A DNA stretch of 35,825 nucleotides. Origin: Candidatus Alistipes intestinipullorum. Lineage in GTDB: Bacteria > Bacteroidota > Bacteroidia > Bacteroidales > Rikenellaceae. A program made the translations under genes and the position numbers. The stretch is taken from positions 1 through 35,825 of the forward strand of contig DXGO01000055.1 in assembly GCA_019113885.1 (NCBI GenBank), written 5' to 3'. The notes below the pieces were generated by a model, which had not been told where the DNA came from, ran no database searches, and saw only the letters and a program-made list of their open reading frames with translations. The number at the start of each line of letters is the position of its first letter. Positions within the stretch are counted from its first letter, which is position 1. Positions 1 to 8,138 of this stretch are shown here, one piece after another.

Positions 1-1160
1 AACTTGTTGATGCAGGCTACCGAGTCGCCGCCGCCGATGAGCGAGTAGGCGCCCTTCTTCGTAGCCTCGGCGATGGCCAGGGCCACCTCCTTCGAGCCGG
101 TGGCGAACTTGTCGATCTCGAAGACGCCCACGGGGCCGTTCCAGAGGATCGTCTTGCAGCCGAGGATGTGCTCGCGGAAGATCTTCTTGCCCTCATCGGC
201 GATGTCGACACCCTCCCATCCGTCGGGAATATTGTCGGCCGGGGCCGTCGAGGTGTTGGCGTCAGCCGAGAAGGCGTCGGCGATCAGTGCGTCGGGCGAC
301 ATGACGAGCTGCACGCCCTTCTGCTTGGCCAGTTCGAGGATTTCGAGCGCTACGGGGAACATGTCGGGCTCGCAGATCGAGTTGCCGACCTTGCCACCCT
401 GGGCTGCGGCAAAGGTGTAGGTCATGCCGCCGCCGATAACGATCGAATCGACCTTCTCGATCAGCGCCTTGATCACGCCGATCTTGGTCGAAACCTTCGA
501 ACCGCCGATGATGGCGCAGAACGGGTGCTGCGGGGCCTCCATGAGCGACGAGATGGCCTTGACCTCCTTCTCCATCAGGTATCCGAACATCTTGTCGTTG
601 GGGAAGTGCTTGGCGATCAGGTACGTCGAGGCGTGCTTGCGGTGTGCCGTACCGAAGGCGTCGTTGATGTAGCAGTCGGCGTACGAAGCGAGCTTCTTGA
701 CGAACTCCTTCTGCGGACCCTCCTTCAGGGCCTTCTTGGCGGCATCCTTCTCCTCCTTGGTGGCGTCCTCGGCAAGGCCGCGGGGTTTGCCCTCCTCCTC
801 GGCGTAGAAACGCAGGTTCTCCAGCAGCAGGACTTCACCCGGCTTGAGGTTCTTGGCCATTTCGGCAGCCTTCTCGCCCATGCAGTCGCCGGCGAACTGG
901 ACCTTCACGCCGAGGTTCTTCTCGATGGCCGGGATGATCTGCTCCAACGAATATTTCGGATCGGGGTTCTTCTTCGGACGGCCCATGTGCGACATCAGGA
1001 TCACGGCGCCACCCTCTGCGAGCACCTTCTTGACGGTGGGCATGGCGGCACGGATACGCGTATCGTCGGTCACTTCGCCCTTCTCGTTGAGGGGCACGTT
1101 GAAATCCACGCGGATGATCGCGCGCTTGCCTTTGAAATCGTAGTTGTCGATCGAAATCAT
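1..1160 (-). CDS. pgk: Phosphoglycerate kinase, 3' end cut by the window edge
   Basis: Glycolytic and gluconeogenic cytosolic enzyme that transfers phosphate between 1,3-bisphosphoglycerate and ADP. Translating the minus strand from the ATG at 1160 gives an N-terminus with the family motif RVDFNVPLN (about residues 17-25), the substrate-site segment SHMGRPK, a GGSKVSTK segment in the middle, and the hinge and nucleotide-loop motifs GPVGVFE and GGGDS just before the edge. About 386 codons are visible. Bacteroidetes PGKs are usually near 415-420 residues, so roughly 30 C-terminal residues lie outside. A charged insert after the [10 protein letters not shown] segment fits the longer Bacteroidetes form. 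The frame is open throughout. It has its own candidate promoter at 1217-1224 and is separated from the upstream ABC genes by a terminator, so it is probably transcribed independently. Identity is very secure. Confidence 0.97.
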   Translation of the reverse strand, partial: MISIDNYDFKGKRAIIRVDFNVPLNEKGEVTDDTRIRAAMPTVKKVLAEGGAVILMSHMGRPKKNPDPKYSLEQIIPAIEKNLGVKVQFAGDCMGEKAAEMAKNLKPGEVLLLENLRFYAEEEGKPRGLAEDATKEEKDAAKKALKEGPQKEFVKKLASYADCYINDAFGTAHRKHASTYLIAKHFPNDKMFGYLMEKEVKAISSLMEAPQHPFCAIIGGSKVSTKIGVIKALIEKVDSIVIGGGMTYTFAAAQGGKVGNSICEPDMFPVALEILELAKQKGVQLVMSPDALIADAFSADANTSTAPADNIPDGWEGVDIADEGKKIFREHILGCKTILWNGPVGVFEIDKFATGSKEVALAIAEATKKGAYSLIGGGDSVACINK

Positions 1161-1216
1161 AGCTCTTTGAGATTTAAGTATTTTGTAGGAATTCAAGTTC
1201 ATTTCCGAATCCGCGA

Positions 1217-1224
1217 CAAATTTA
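1217..1224 (-). promoter_or_regulatory. Candidate -7 box of the pgk promoter
   Basis: Read on the minus strand this is TAAATTTG, an exact match to the Bacteroidetes -7 consensus TAnnTTTG, 57 bases before the pgk start codon. No good TTTG -33 box is seen at the expected distance. That position is instead occupied by the inverted repeat at 1243-1262. Confidence 0.5.
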
Positions 1225-1242
1225 GGAAATTATTTCAAGAAA

Positions 1243-1262
1243 TCTGTTATCCGAATAACAGA
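1243..1262. repeat. Inverted repeat at the -33 position of the pgk promoter
   Basis: Perfect 8-base arms TCTGTTAT and ATAACAGA are separated by CCGA. No T-run follows on either strand and a separate terminator lies at 1281-1310. An operator overlapping the upstream part of the pgk promoter is therefore more likely than a terminator (inference). Confidence 0.45.
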
Positions 1263-1280
1263 AAATTGATCTTCACGGCG

Positions 1281-1310
1281 AAAAAAACGGGTCGCGTCGT
1301 GCGGCCCGTC
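1281..1310 (-). terminator. Intrinsic terminator of the ABC exporter operon
   Basis: On the minus strand a 9-base stem (ACGGGCCGC with GCGACCCGT, one mismatch) with a 5-base loop is followed by a run of seven T. It begins 17 bases after the stop codon of the permease gene. Confidence 0.8.
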
Positions 1311-1326
1311 GTTCCGGCGGAGGGGG

Positions 1327-2655
1327 TCAGTATTTGTACCGTACCCATTTGAACAACTCCTTGAGTGTCGGTTTCTTGCCGTACATGAAGATGCCCACGC
1401 GGTAGATTTTCGCGGCGAACCAGACCATCGCCACGAACGAGGCGTAGAGCACCGCGAGCGAGAGGATGATCTCCCACCACGGAATGTCGTAGGGGATGCG
1501 GGCCATCATCACTACGGGCGACGTGAAGGGGATGATCGAGAACCAGAAGGCCATCGGGGAGTTGGGGTCCTTGATGACGGCGAGCATCATCAGCAGCGCG
1601 AGGATGATCGGCAGCGTGATGGGCATTTGCAGCTGCGAGGCGTCCTGGACGTTGTCGACGGCCGAGCCCACGGCAGCAAACATCGCCGAGTAGAGCAGGT
1701 AGCCTCCGAAGACGAAGAGCAGCAGGCAGACGAAAATCTTGAGGATGTATCCCAGGTCGGACATGGCGGCTACGGCCTGCAGCATTTCGGGGTCCATGCC
1801 GCTGGCGGCCGCTGCGTCGGGCATGCCCTGCTGCATGGCTGCGACGCCGGCCATTGCATCGGCGGGCATCAGGTGGGGCATCACGAAGGTGCCTGCGGCG
1901 ATGATCAGCACGCCCCAGATGAGCACCTGCACCACGGCTACCGCGGCCACGCCGAGAATCTTGCCCAGCATGAGGTCGAACGGCCGCACCGAGGAGACCA
2001 TCACCTCCAGCACGCGGTTGTTCTTCTCCTCGATGACCGACTGCATGACCATCGAACCGTAGATCAGCAGGAACATGTAGAGAATGAAGCCGAGGATGTA
2101 ACCCGCCACGGTCGCCACGGTCGACGACTGCGCCTGCGTATCCTCCTCCTGCGACTTGTCGTTGCGGAAGGTCTGCAGCGTCACGGAGGTCTTCACCTCG
2201 TCGAGAATCCGGTCGAGGTTTTCGATGTTGTAGGCCTTGAGCTTTTCGGTTTCGAGAATCTTCTCGATCTGTTCCGTGATGTTGCTCTCGACCGACATCG
2301 AGGTCGACGAATTGGCGTAGAGGCGCACGTTGTTGGAGTTTTCGAGGATGTCGGCGCCGATGACCAGCACGCCGAAGCGGTCGGTAAGCTCCCGGCGGGC
2401 CTCGTCGGGCGTCAGATCGGTGGTCTCGAAGCGCAGCTCCTCGTCGCTTGCAAGCTGCGGGGCGACAAGCCCGCTGCGGTCGATCACGGCGATCGTCTTC
2501 TGTTCCCCCTTGGAGTACTCCATGATGAGCGCCGGGGCGACCATCAGGGCGATCATCAGCACGGGCATGAGGATCGTGGTGATGATGAAGGACTTTTTGC
2601 GCACGCGCTCGTTGAACTCGCGCTGGATGATGAGGGTTATGTTGGATTTTGACAT
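1327..2655 (-). CDS. ABC-2 type transporter permease (NatB/YhaP-like)
   Basis: Inner-membrane permease subunit of an ABC exporter, 442 residues. A short cytoplasmic N-terminus with the sequence REFNERVRKKSF leads into one membrane segment (about residues 22-44). A large extracytoplasmic domain follows (about 45-180, rich in charged and polar residues), then a C-terminal cluster of about five hydrophobic helices. This layout is typical of the NatB/YhaP branch of ABC-2 permeases, some of which are linked to sodium or antimicrobial efflux. The substrate cannot be read from sequence. The start lies 12 bases after the stop codon of the ATPase gene, so the two are translated from one message. A Met/Ala/Asp-rich loop at about residues 262-295 is unusual in composition but in frame. 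Confidence 0.9.
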   Translation of the reverse strand: MSKSNITLIIQREFNERVRKKSFIITTILMPVLMIALMVAPALIMEYSKGEQKTIAVIDRSGLVAPQLASDEELRFETTDLTPDEARRELTDRFGVLVIGADILENSNNVRLYANSSTSMSVESNITEQIEKILETEKLKAYNIENLDRILDEVKTSVTLQTFRNDKSQEEDTQAQSSTVATVAGYILGFILYMFLLIYGSMVMQSVIEEKNNRVLEVMVSSVRPFDLMLGKILGVAAVAVVQVLIWGVLIIAAGTFVMPHLMPADAMAGVAAMQQGMPDAAAASGMDPEMLQAVAAMSDLGYILKIFVCLLLFVFGGYLLYSAMFAAVGSAVDNVQDASQLQMPITLPIILALLMMLAVIKDPNSPMAFWFSIIPFTSPVVMMARIPYDIPWWEIILSLAVLYASFVAMVWFAAKIYRVGIFMYGKKPTLKELFKWVRYKY

Positions 2656-2667
2656 GGCTTTCTGGGT

Positions 2668-3588
2668 TTAAAGTTGTCCGTTCACGGCACGGATGAAGAT
2701 GTCGTTCATCGAGGGGATGATCTCTCGGAACGAGCGCAGGTCGACCGCTTCGTTCACGGCCGCGATGACGCCGCGTACTTCGCTGTCGTCGGCGACGTGG
2801 AGCTTCAGGGTCTGATAGACGGACTCTTCGGCTGCGCCCTCGAGGATTTCGCAGCGCCCCTCGACAGCGCGGCGCAGCGCCGCCTCGTCGCCCCGGTAGG
2901 CCACCTCGAAGATGTTGGCTCCATGGCGGCGGCGGATGTCGTCGACACGTCCCGAAAGGATGTTGTGCGATTTGTTGATCAGCGTGATGTGGTCGCAGAT
3001 CTCCTCCACGGAGGACATGTTGTGCGTCGAGAAGATCACCGTGGCGCCCTTGTCGCGCAGGGCGAGGATCTCCTCCTTCAGGAGGTTGGCGTTGATGGGG
3101 TCGAATCCCGAGAAGGGTTCGTCGAAGATCAGCAGCCGCGGCTCGTGGAGCACCGTGACGATGAACTGCACCTTCTGGGCCATGCCCTTCGAGAGCTCCT
3201 CGACTTTCTTGTCCCACCATCCCTGGATACCGAACTTCTCGAACCACAGCTTCAATCGCCGGGTGGCCTCGCGGCGCGAGAGTCCCTTGAGGCGGGCGAA
3301 GAAGAGGGCCTGTTCGCCGACCTTCATCTTCTTGTAAAGGCCGCGTTCCTCGGGCAGGTAACCGATGCGGTAGATGTCGTCGGGGGCGATCTCGCGCTCG
3401 CCGAACAGCACGCGGCCCGTGTCGGGGGCCGTGATGCGGTTGATGATGCGGATCAGCGTGGTTTTGCCCGCTCCGTTGGGACCGAGGAGTCCGTAGACCG
3501 ATCCTTCGGGAATGACGAGCGACACGTCATCGAGGGCCGTATGGGCGGCGTAGCGTTTGGTGACGTGTTCGACGGTGAGCAGATTCAT
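2668..3588 (-). CDS. ABC transporter ATP-binding protein (NatA/YhaQ-like)
   Basis: Cytoplasmic ATPase partner of the permease encoded just downstream, 306 residues. Visible motifs are Walker A GPNGAGKTT (residues 36-44), the ABC signature LSKGM (132-136), Walker B LLIFDE (152-157) with the D-loop segment, and the switch histidine in the STHNM segment. The C-terminal third (about 215-306) is the extra domain found in NatA/YhaQ-type ATPases. These proteins power export through ABC-2 permeases; the cargo is unknown here. The gene is first in a two-gene minus-strand operon, with a candidate promoter at 3626-3655, and is divergent from the histidine kinase gene. Confidence 0.93.
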   Translation of the reverse strand: MNLLTVEHVTKRYAAHTALDDVSLVIPEGSVYGLLGPNGAGKTTLIRIINRITAPDTGRVLFGEREIAPDDIYRIGYLPEERGLYKKMKVGEQALFFARLKGLSRREATRRLKLWFEKFGIQGWWDKKVEELSKGMAQKVQFIVTVLHEPRLLIFDEPFSGFDPINANLLKEEILALRDKGATVIFSTHNMSSVEEICDHITLINKSHNILSGRVDDIRRRHGANIFEVAYRGDEAALRRAVEGRCEILEGAAEESVYQTLKLHVADDSEVRGVIAAVNEAVDLRSFREIIPSMNDIFIRAVNGQL

Positions 3589-3625
3589 ATCCGTTTAAAA
3601 TTAGTTGTTCGGGTTTATCTGACCG

Positions 3626-3655
3626 CAAATATAAATACAAATTCTGAAAATCAAA
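3626..3655 (-). promoter_or_regulatory. Promoter of the ABC exporter operon
   Basis: Minus strand: -7 box TATATTTG (plus coordinates 3626-3633) and -33 box TTTG (3652-3655) with an 18-base spacer, slightly shorter than the usual 19-21. The start codon is 38 bases downstream of the -7 box. Confidence 0.6.
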
Positions 3656-3659
3656 AAAT

Positions 3660-3680
3660 ATTTATCGTTTTTCGATAAAT
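3660..3680. repeat. AT-rich inverted repeat between divergent genes
   Basis: Perfect 8-base arms ATTTATCG and CGATAAAT around a TTTTT spacer. It lies immediately upstream of the -33 box of the ABC promoter and about 190 bases before the histidine kinase gene. The position suits an operator. There is no following T-run that would make it a terminator. Confidence 0.4.
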
Positions 3681-3862
3681 TTAACGGGCTTGTAGCGGTC
3701 TTTTCTTCCTGCCGGTTCCCCGGTCCTGCCAATGCACGGCTGAGAATCAGCCGATATGGCTGTCTGTCGGGACGGATTCCCGGTTCCGGCGTCTCCCGGC
3801 GGAAGTGCCGCTGCCGGAGCGGGCTTCCTGCCCCGGGAAGGCGCAATCTCTCCGATTTTTTG

Positions 3863-3870
3863 TATCTTTG
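3863..3870 (+). promoter_or_regulatory. -7 box of the histidine kinase promoter
   Basis: TATCTTTG is an exact Bacteroidetes -7 element and ends only 5 bases before the ATG at 3876, so transcription would start at or next to the start codon. No clear TTTG -33 box is seen about 20 bases upstream, in very GC-rich sequence. Confidence 0.5.
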
Positions 3871-3875
3871 GTGGC

Positions 3876-6455
3876 ATGAAGGAGTCGAAATTCGTCAAGA
3901 CCAAGATCGTTGCCGGCTATTTGCTGCTGATCGCCGTCTGCATCCTCTCGTTGGGCTATATCTATCGGGTGGTGGTGCGTTTTTCGACCCCCGACGTCAG
4001 CTATTCACAGTTGCAGAATAAACGCAATGCCGTGAATATCACCCTTTACCATCTTTACCAGGCCGAAAGCTACGGGCAGCTTATGCTGGCCGGATATCAG
4101 TCCTACGAGGAGCGTTACCGCAAGGAGTTGCGTACGGTACGGGCCTGCATCGACTCGTTGAGAAGCCTCTCCGAGGAGGAGGACTCGCTGCAGACCATGC
4201 GCCTGGACAGCATCACGCGCCTGATTGCCGACAAGGAACGGCGTACGGTGAGCCTGCGCCGGACGATCCGTTCGGGCTCCACGGCCGGACTGCTCGACCA
4301 GAATATCCGTGACCTGATCGGCCCGCAGGCCAGTATCGTGGCAGATACGACCCCGTTCCGCCGGATCGTCTATCCCGATACGGTGGGATCGGACCTTTGG
4401 CTGCGGTCGTTGTCCAGCCGGGCCGGCGATCGGACGGACGGTGCGGCAGACTCCCTGCGTTCGGAACCGCGCCGCTCCTCGTCGGGCAGCGTCCCGGCCC
4501 AATCGGTGAAGGATACCATTACGCTCGTGTTGAGGGCCCTGCAGGACAGTGTCACGAGCAAGCGCCTGGGCATCTACGACCAGGCATGGCAGGAGGGGCT
4601 GCGCCTGCGCTACAACAACGACCTGGTCAACACGAAAATCTACCGGTTGATTTTGGATTTCGAGGCCGAGGATACGGAGTTCCTCCTGGCGCGCATCCGC
4701 CGCAACGAGGCCCTGCGGCGTCGGGCGTCACATGTTCTGGGCGGCGTGACGGCCGGCTCCGTGGCGTTGATGCTCCTCTTTGTGGGAATCCTTTGGCGCG
4801 ACGTCAACCGCAGCAACCGTTACCGTCGTGCCCTGGAGCAGGCCAACCGCGACAAGGAGGCCCTGCTGGTGGCCCGCGAGAAGCTGATGCTGGCCATTAC
4901 ACACGACATCAAGGCGCCGCTGGGGTCGGTGATGGGCTATATCGACTTGCTGGAACGCCTGACCTCCGACCGGCGTCAGGAGCTCTACCTGCACAACATG
5001 AAGGAGTCGTCGGAACACCTGCTGGCGTTGGTCAACAACTTGCTGGACTACTACCGGCTCGACATCAACAAGATCGAGGTCAACCGGATCGTTTTCCATC
5101 CCGTACAGCTCTTTGAAACGATCCGTGCGGGATTTGCGGCGCAGGCGGCGGCCAAGGGACTCGATCTGCGGCTGGTTGTCGAACCGGCCGCCGCGGAGCG
5201 CGTCCGGGGCGATGCGTTCCACATCCGGCAGATCGCCGACAACCTGATCTCCAACGCCTTGAAATTCACCGATTGCGGGTCGGTGACGATTCGCGTCGAC
5301 CGCGCGGGGGCGTTGCTCGTCTTTGCGGTGCGCGACACGGGCCGCGGCATCGGCCGCGAGGAGAAAGAACGTATCTTCGGGGAGTTCGTGCGTCTGCGCT
5401 CCGCCCAGGGGGTTGACGGATTCGGCCTGGGGCTTTCGATCGTCGATCGGCTGGTGAAGCTGCTTGGAGGCCGGATTTCGCTCGAAAGTCGTCCCGGAGA
5501 AGGAAGCCGCTTCATCGTGTCGGTCCCGGTCGAGGCGGTCTCCGGGGTTGAGGCGGAGTCCGGCCGGGAAGAGGCTGCCGCGCTGCCCGGGACGCCTGCG
5601 GCCCCACCTTCGCTTCGACCCGGATTGCGGATTCTCCTGGTCGATGACGATCCGCTGCAACTCGAGATGACCGCTGCGATGTGCCGTCAGGCCGGGATGG
5701 TCCCCGAGGCGTGCCAATACCCCGAATATGTTGCCCGGCTTGTTGGCGAGGAACGTTTCGATGTCGTCCTGACCGATATTCAGATGCCTGCGGCCGACGG
5801 ATTTACGGTGCTGGCTGCCGTGCGTCGTGCCGATCCCCGGGTGAAGGTGCTTGCCGTCTCGGCCCGTGAGGAGCTGGGAAGTGAGGAGTTCCTCTCCCGC
5901 GGATTCGACGGGTGCCTGCGCAAGCCTTTTACCGGACGCGAGCTCGTTGAGGCCGTTTGCCGGGCGTGCGGGTCGGCTGCTCCCGAGCCGGACGGAGAGG
6001 AGCATGCGACCGGGATTCCGGAAGGTATGGCTACGCCCTTCGGTGCAGCCTCTCCCGAACCATCGCTCTCCGGTGCGGCGCCCGATTTCACCCCGCTGAC
6101 GGCCTTTGCGGGAAACGATGCCGAGGCGGCGCGCAGCATTCTGGTCTCCTTTGCCGAACAGACGGCCGCCAACGGCGATGCGCTCGAACAGGCGCTCTCC
6201 GCGCGGGATACCACGGCAGTGAAGGCTTTGGCGCACAAGATGCTGCCGATCTTCACGATGTTGAAAAACGAACCCCTCGCCGGAATATTGCAGCGGGCCG
6301 AGGTTTCGAACGACCCTTTGACCGACGCCGCCTGCCAGGAGCTGCAGCAGGCCGTCGGGATGATTCGTGCGGCGGCGGAGGCTGCCAGGCGAACGACGGA
6401 TGTGCCGTATGGGTCGGAAAATCCGTCCGGAGGCTCCGCAACGGAGTGCGAATAG
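3876..6455 (+). CDS. Hybrid sensor histidine kinase (HK-REC-HPt)
   Basis: Inner-membrane phosphorelay sensor, 859 residues from the ATG at 3876. That start is preferred to an in-frame ATG at 3756 because it sits just after a promoter -7 box and directly before the first membrane helix. Order of parts: TM1 (about 9-31), a long helical, Ser/Arg-rich extracytoplasmic sensor region (about 32-285), TM2 (about 287-308), HisKA with the H-box ITHDIKAPLG (His343), HATPase with the N-box (DNLISNALKF), G1 (DTGRGIG) and G2 (GFGLGLS), a receiver domain with Asp634 in LTDIQMP, and a C-terminal HPt domain with His787 in LAHKM. All phosphotransfer residues are present. Phosphate could pass His343-Asp634-His787 and then to the response regulator encoded next door. 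The signal is unknown. Confidence 0.93.
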   Translation: MKESKFVKTKIVAGYLLLIAVCILSLGYIYRVVVRFSTPDVSYSQLQNKRNAVNITLYHLYQAESYGQLMLAGYQSYEERYRKELRTVRACIDSLRSLSEEEDSLQTMRLDSITRLIADKERRTVSLRRTIRSGSTAGLLDQNIRDLIGPQASIVADTTPFRRIVYPDTVGSDLWLRSLSSRAGDRTDGAADSLRSEPRRSSSGSVPAQSVKDTITLVLRALQDSVTSKRLGIYDQAWQEGLRLRYNNDLVNTKIYRLILDFEAEDTEFLLARIRRNEALRRRASHVLGGVTAGSVALMLLFVGILWRDVNRSNRYRRALEQANRDKEALLVAREKLMLAITHDIKAPLGSVMGYIDLLERLTSDRRQELYLHNMKESSEHLLALVNNLLDYYRLDINKIEVNRIVFHPVQLFETIRAGFAAQAAAKGLDLRLVVEPAAAERVRGDAFHIRQIADNLISNALKFTDCGSVTIRVDRAGALLVFAVRDTGRGIGREEKERIFGEFVRLRSAQGVDGFGLGLSIVDRLVKLLGGRISLESRPGEGSRFIVSVPVEAVSGVEAESGREEAAALPGTPAAPPSLRPGLRILLVDDDPLQLEMTAAMCRQAGMVPEACQYPEYVARLVGEERFDVVLTDIQMPAADGFTVLAAVRRADPRVKVLAVSAREELGSEEFLSRGFDGCLRKPFTGRELVEAVCRACGSAAPEPDGEEHATGIPEGMATPFGAASPEPSLSGAAPDFTPLTAFAGNDAEAARSILVSFAEQTAANGDALEQALSARDTTAVKALAHKMLPIFTMLKNEPLAGILQRAEVSNDPLTDAACQELQQAVGMIRAAAEAARRTTDVPYGSENPSGGSATECE

Positions 6456-6456
6456 A

Positions 6457-6488
6457 TTTGGCCGGACGCCCCGCAAATATTATCTTTG
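6457..6488 (+). promoter_or_regulatory. Consensus promoter of the response regulator gene
   Basis: -33 box TTTG (6457-6460), 20-base spacer, -7 box TATCTTTG (6481-6488): a full match to the Bacteroidetes housekeeping promoter. It begins one base after the kinase stop codon and ends four bases before the ATG at 6493, implying a leaderless or nearly leaderless message. Confidence 0.75.
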
Positions 6489-6492
6489 TATT

Positions 6493-7884
6493 ATGATGGA
6501 ACGGATTCTGATCGTAGACGACGATATTACCTTTGCGTTGATGCTTCGTACGTGGCTCTCCAAACACGGGTTCGAGGTCGTGACCGCCTCGTCGGTTTCG
6601 GCAGCCCGCGTGGCCCTCGGGGCCGGGGACTATGCGCTTGTGCTGAGCGACATGCGCCTGCCCGATCAGGACGGCATCGCGTTGCTGCAGTGGATGGCCG
6701 GGCAGGGAATCGCCGCTCCAGTGATCGTCATGACGAGTTACGCCGAGATTCAGAACGCTGTGTTGTGCATGAAACTCGGTGCGCGCGATTATGTCTCCAA
6801 GCCGGTCAATCCCGACGAGCTGATGAAAAAGATTCGCGAAGCCCTCGATGCGGTGCGGCGGGAGTCCGGGGAGCCGGATGACAAGTCCCTCTCCCGATCC
6901 TCCGCGAAGGCGCCCCGAAACGGCTCCGATGTTCGTTCGGAACAGGTTGCCTCCAAACTCAATTACATCGAGGGGCGGAGCGACCCGGCCCGGCAACTTT
7001 ACGAATATATCCGTCTTGTGGCGCCGACGAACATGTCGGTGCTTATCAACGGGGCCAGCGGTACCGGCAAGGAGCACGTCGCGCAGTTGATCCATCAGGG
7101 CAGCAAGCGGGCTGGAAAACCCTTTGTGGCGGTCGATTGCGGGGCCATTCCGCGCGAGCTGGCCGCATCGGAGTTTTTCGGGCATGTCAAGGGGTCGTTC
7201 ACCGGGGCGCTCTCCGACAAGATCGGGGCTTTCAAGGCCGCCGACGGCGGAACGCTCTTCCTCGACGAGGTGGGGAATCTCTCCTACGAGACGCAGGTCC
7301 AACTGCTCCGTGCCCTGCAGGAGCGACGTATCCGACCCGTGGGCAGCAACCGGGAGATCCCTGTCGACATCCGCCTCGTGGCTGCCACGAACGAGGACCT
7401 CGAGGCGGCCATTGCCCGGGGAACCTTCCGTGCCGATCTTTATCATCGGATCAACTCTTTCGCGTTGCACATGCCCGAACTGCGGCAGATGCGCGAAGAT
7501 ATTCCGCTCTATGCCGATTTCTTCCTCGACCAGGCCAACCACGAACTTGACAAACACATCGTGGGGTTCGATCCTGAGGCGCTTGCGGTGCTCTCGTCCT
7601 ACGACTGGCCGGGTAACCTGCGGCAGTTGAAGAATACGGTGATGTCGGCGACGCTGCTGGCGGCGGGCGAGTATGTTTCGTTACAAGACTTGCCGGAGGA
7701 GATTACGGGCCGTGGTGCGACCGTGGCCCCGGCGCCGTTGGCCTTGCGCGATCCTGCCACCGAGGAGGAGCAGATACGTCGGGCGCTCGCCGTGACGGGC
7801 GGCAACAAGTCGCAGGCCGCCAAACTCCTCGGGATCGACCGCAAGACACTCTATAACAAGATGCATCTCTACGGGATTGAATGA
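6493..7884 (+). CDS. Sigma-54-dependent NtrC-family response regulator
   Basis: Cytoplasmic transcription activator of sigma-54 promoters, 463 residues. The ATG at 6493 (or the adjacent ATG at 6496) is chosen because the protein then begins MERILIVDDD, the usual start of a receiver domain, and because a consensus promoter ends at 6488; an in-frame ATG at 6367 lies inside the kinase gene. Domains: receiver (about 3-118, phospho-acceptor Asp53), linker, AAA+ domain (about 155-395) with Walker A GASGTGKE (187-194), the sigma-54 contact loop GSFTGA (234-239, Ser in place of the usual Ala) and Walker B LFLDE (255-259), and a C-terminal Fis-type helix-turn-helix (about 425-463, segment NKSQAAKLLGIDRKTLY). 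It is the evident partner of the upstream hybrid kinase. Target genes are not visible. Confidence 0.95.
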   Translation: MMERILIVDDDITFALMLRTWLSKHGFEVVTASSVSAARVALGAGDYALVLSDMRLPDQDGIALLQWMAGQGIAAPVIVMTSYAEIQNAVLCMKLGARDYVSKPVNPDELMKKIREALDAVRRESGEPDDKSLSRSSAKAPRNGSDVRSEQVASKLNYIEGRSDPARQLYEYIRLVAPTNMSVLINGASGTGKEHVAQLIHQGSKRAGKPFVAVDCGAIPRELAASEFFGHVKGSFTGALSDKIGAFKAADGGTLFLDEVGNLSYETQVQLLRALQERRIRPVGSNREIPVDIRLVAATNEDLEAAIARGTFRADLYHRINSFALHMPELRQMREDIPLYADFFLDQANHELDKHIVGFDPEALAVLSSYDWPGNLRQLKNTVMSATLLAAGEYVSLQDLPEEITGRGATVAPAPLALRDPATEEEQIRRALAVTGGNKSQAAKLLGIDRKTLYNKMHLYGIE

Positions 7885-7952
7885 CCGTGTGCACGCCGGT
7901 CCTGTTCCCGCATGCGGCAGACCGGTCCGCATGTGAAGCCGTACGAAACCAT

Positions 7953-7992
7953 GATGCCCCTTCCGTCTTGACGGAAAGGGGCATCTTTTTCA
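7953..7992 (+). terminator. Intrinsic terminator after the response regulator
   Basis: Stem GATGCCCCTT-CCGTC paired with GACGGAAAGGGGCATC (one bulged base) and a very short loop, followed by five T. It begins 68 bases after the stop codon and ends the two-component region. Confidence 0.9.
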
Positions 7993-8041
7993 TGTCGTTT
8001 GGCGGAGTTTTCTTTTATCCTTTATCTTTTTCCCGGCTTTT

Positions 8042-8068
8042 CCTGCTTCCCCTGCTTCCCCTGCTTCC
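8042..8068. repeat. Three tandem copies of a 9-base unit
   Basis: CCTGCTTCC occurs three times with no spacer, inside a longer pyrimidine-rich stretch on the plus strand (about 8020-8098). It lies just after glsB as seen from that gene, so its transcript would be strongly purine-rich. Confidence 0.8.
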
Positions 8069-8138
8069 CTGTCTTTCCTGACTTTTCTGCGCCCGGGCAC
8101 TTTTGGCAGCCAGGGTGGCCCGGCGCTTCGGGTTCCGG

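Noticed and set aside
3756-3875. Earlier in-frame start for the hybrid kinase adding 40 residues.
   Set aside because: The added part is Pro/Gly-rich, precedes the -7 box, and would bury the signal-anchor helix inside the protein.
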